64,000 nucleotides of DNA, from positions 19,273,019 to 19,337,018 of the forward strand of contig CM049306.1 in the NCBI GenBank assembly GCA_026874595.1. Direction: 5' to 3'. The notes under the pieces were generated by a model. The model saw nothing but the letters and a program-made list of their open reading frames with translations. It was not told where the DNA came from and searched no databases. Shown here piece after piece: positions 62,598 to 64,000 of the stretch. Both the position numbers and the translations under genes were made by a program. How positions within the stretch are numbered: the stretch's first letter is position 1; each line of letters starts with the position of its first letter. Source of the DNA: Sipunculus nudus. Taxonomy: Eukaryota; Annelida; Sipuncula; Golfingiida; Sipunculidae.

Positions 62598-63696
62598 CAA
62601 TGAGCTCCAGGTTACACAATTCACATAAATAAACCGTGGTCGTATGAGTGCTGATCATATTCATTTTCTGTAAATAAATCTCCGTCCCATTCCATAGCCT
62701 CAATGGCAAACTGTTAAATCTCAACAGGACAAATTCTTAAATTGCATACTTTTACTCTGACACTCTTTGTATCAACAATTTAATATATCATGCTTCGAGG
62801 CCTCGTTTCAAATCCATACAAGTGCAATGTGGAACCTTTTTCCACTCAACCGTCTTTGATTCAACATTAGTGCTTCGTTATTAAAGAATCATACACTTCC
62901 CCCGAGAAAATTTTATTTGGTAGAGATGTAGAGTCCTCTGTAGATGACAAAATGCACTAATATCCCAACAGAGTATAACGCTCCACATTCATCCTATGTA
63001 AGGGCTATACATATTTGTATATATGACTGCTGCTCTTCTCTATTTTATATACATATATGTATTCATTAAATACAATTTACCCCCCCCCCCCCCCCGCGTA
63101 GGAGGGAGAGGCTTAAAGGGGTAAAACATTTTTGTGAGTGAACCGACTTCCCCCCCCCCCCCCACATTTACAAAACCATTGATTTCAATTTATTTATGTT
63201 TCTTCAGCCATTTTTGTTTGTGTTGGATCTTTAATATGGCTAATTTAAAAAAGCTAAAATTTGGGCACAATATTAGCCCTAGGTCACAGATTTGCAAATG
63301 ATATTTATTTTATACCTTGATTTTATTCCCAAGGTCGTACATTCAACAGCCGATTCAATAGTAGATGCTTCAAAACTCTCAAAACATGTAATTTCAACTC
63401 CAGATATTGTTTTATGACATTGGTGACACGCAGTCTCTCAATAGACATGTTTTGATTCTTCAAAAACATTGTATTTTTTTTCACTGTCTATTTTCTATCG
63501 AACTGAAGTGAACTTTCGTGAGACCAGCAAACTGCATTCATATGTCAATCAATTCTTTGCTTATACCTCTAACAAGTGTTTCTTCTTTTGAACACTCTGG
63601 CATAAGCGTCCCTTTGACTTAATACTGTGTGTTGTTCAATATCCTTAGGCTCAAATGTGAAATTAAATGAGTATAATATGTATGTGATTAGGAGGG

Positions 63697-63697
<1 letters not shown>
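62598..63697. other. Intergenic; two poly-C runs
   Basis: Poly-C at 63080-63095 (16) and 63150-63163 (14), 54 bp apart. Nothing coding was recognised. Confidence 0.55.

Positions 63698-63746
<49 letters not shown>
63698..63746 (+). repeat. (AT)n microsatellite
   Basis: About 24 AT dinucleotides directly 3' of the TIR-domain remnant on the minus strand. Confidence 0.95.
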
Positions 63747-63750
<4 letters not shown>

Positions 63751-63763
63751 TTACAAAATCTTA

Positions 63764-64000
63764 AACCGTGCGCACTCAATGATCCAGATCCTTGGCTGTA
63801 GCGAAGTGCTGAGCTGAGACGTGACCAGAACATAGGCACATTATCAATCATGTCTTCCTCTGGCCAGACTAGGTACGTGTGGCGTCTCATATTAGCCAAC
63901 AGGGTGTGCGGCAGGTCAACTCTTCTTTTCAGCATGTTGACCCGAGCCATATGCATTTCAAATTTTCACCAACCACTACGAACAAAGTGTTTTGACAGGA
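63764..64000 (-). pseudogene. Toll-like-receptor TIR-domain remnant, frame-broken, cut by window edge
   Basis: On the minus strand, frame 1 (63956 downward) reads LKRRVDLPHTLLANMRR, then HTYLVWPEED and VPMFWSRLSSALR. This matches the end of a TLR TIR domain: TYL-WP, then the box 3 FW with a following L--AL helix. Upstream, a different frame (from 64000) reads NTLFVVVGENLKCIW, like the KTIFVLSENFL-SEW strand. The two overlap out of frame: frame 1 has a TGA at 63968-63966, and the distance from W to TYL is about 20 residues shorter than usual. A frameshift plus deletion explains this best; an assembly error is possible. TLRs are innate immune receptors whose TIR domain recruits MyD88-type adaptors. 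Confidence 0.55.

Overview
The window is animal nuclear DNA, most likely from a marine bivalve or another mollusc. It is AT-rich, has long introns with GT-AG borders, and is crowded with short dispersed repeats, microsatellites, poly-C runs and tandem arrays. There are no operons, ribosome binding sites or dense ORFs. The repeat families have the build of bivalve 'pearl'/Helitron-derived elements: hairpin ends, a GTCC-type microsatellite and tandem core repeats. That points to Bivalvia, but the taxon is inferred.

Two protein genes can be reconstructed exon by exon with consistent splice phases. (1) On the + strand, 10319-25697, six exons encode the last 369 residues of a CHST15-like (GalNAc-4-sulfate 6-O-sulfotransferase family) Golgi sulfotransferase; its 5' exon(s) were not found. 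(2) On the - strand, 55616-32535, four exons encode a complete 362-residue spondin-2/mindin-like secreted protein: signal peptide, spondin domain, one thrombospondin type-1 repeat. The two genes are tail to tail. Two edge fragments look broken: a - strand membrane-protein C-terminus at 458-708, interrupted by a 23-nt GT...AG segment, and a Toll-like-receptor TIR-domain remnant on the - strand at 63764-64000.

Layout: 1-780 membrane-protein fragment; 780-10318 intergenic or upstream intron with a 165-bp tandem family, a foldback element and a SINE; 10319-25697 sulfotransferase gene, whose 9.8-kb first visible intron holds a 5.4-kb hairpin-ended element with a nested 2.6-kb element; 25698-32534 intergenic, dominated by a 2.3-kb, 29-bp-unit minisatellite; 32535-55616 spondin gene, with two more hairpin-ended elements, a 600-bp long-TIR element, a 530-bp TIR element, a 1-kb AT-rich minisatellite, a second left-hairpin element and a second SINE in its introns; 55617-64000 intergenic, with a TA-flanked MITE, a tRNA-like repeat, a fourth hairpin-ended element, and the TIR remnant.

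The most notable signal is the hairpin-ended family: four bounded copies share both ends but carry different interiors. Its nested 2.6-kb passenger holds 13 regularly spaced nuclear-receptor-like AGGTCA pairs (six perfect DR1). The two genes have no shared pathway visible here beyond a loose extracellular-matrix theme.
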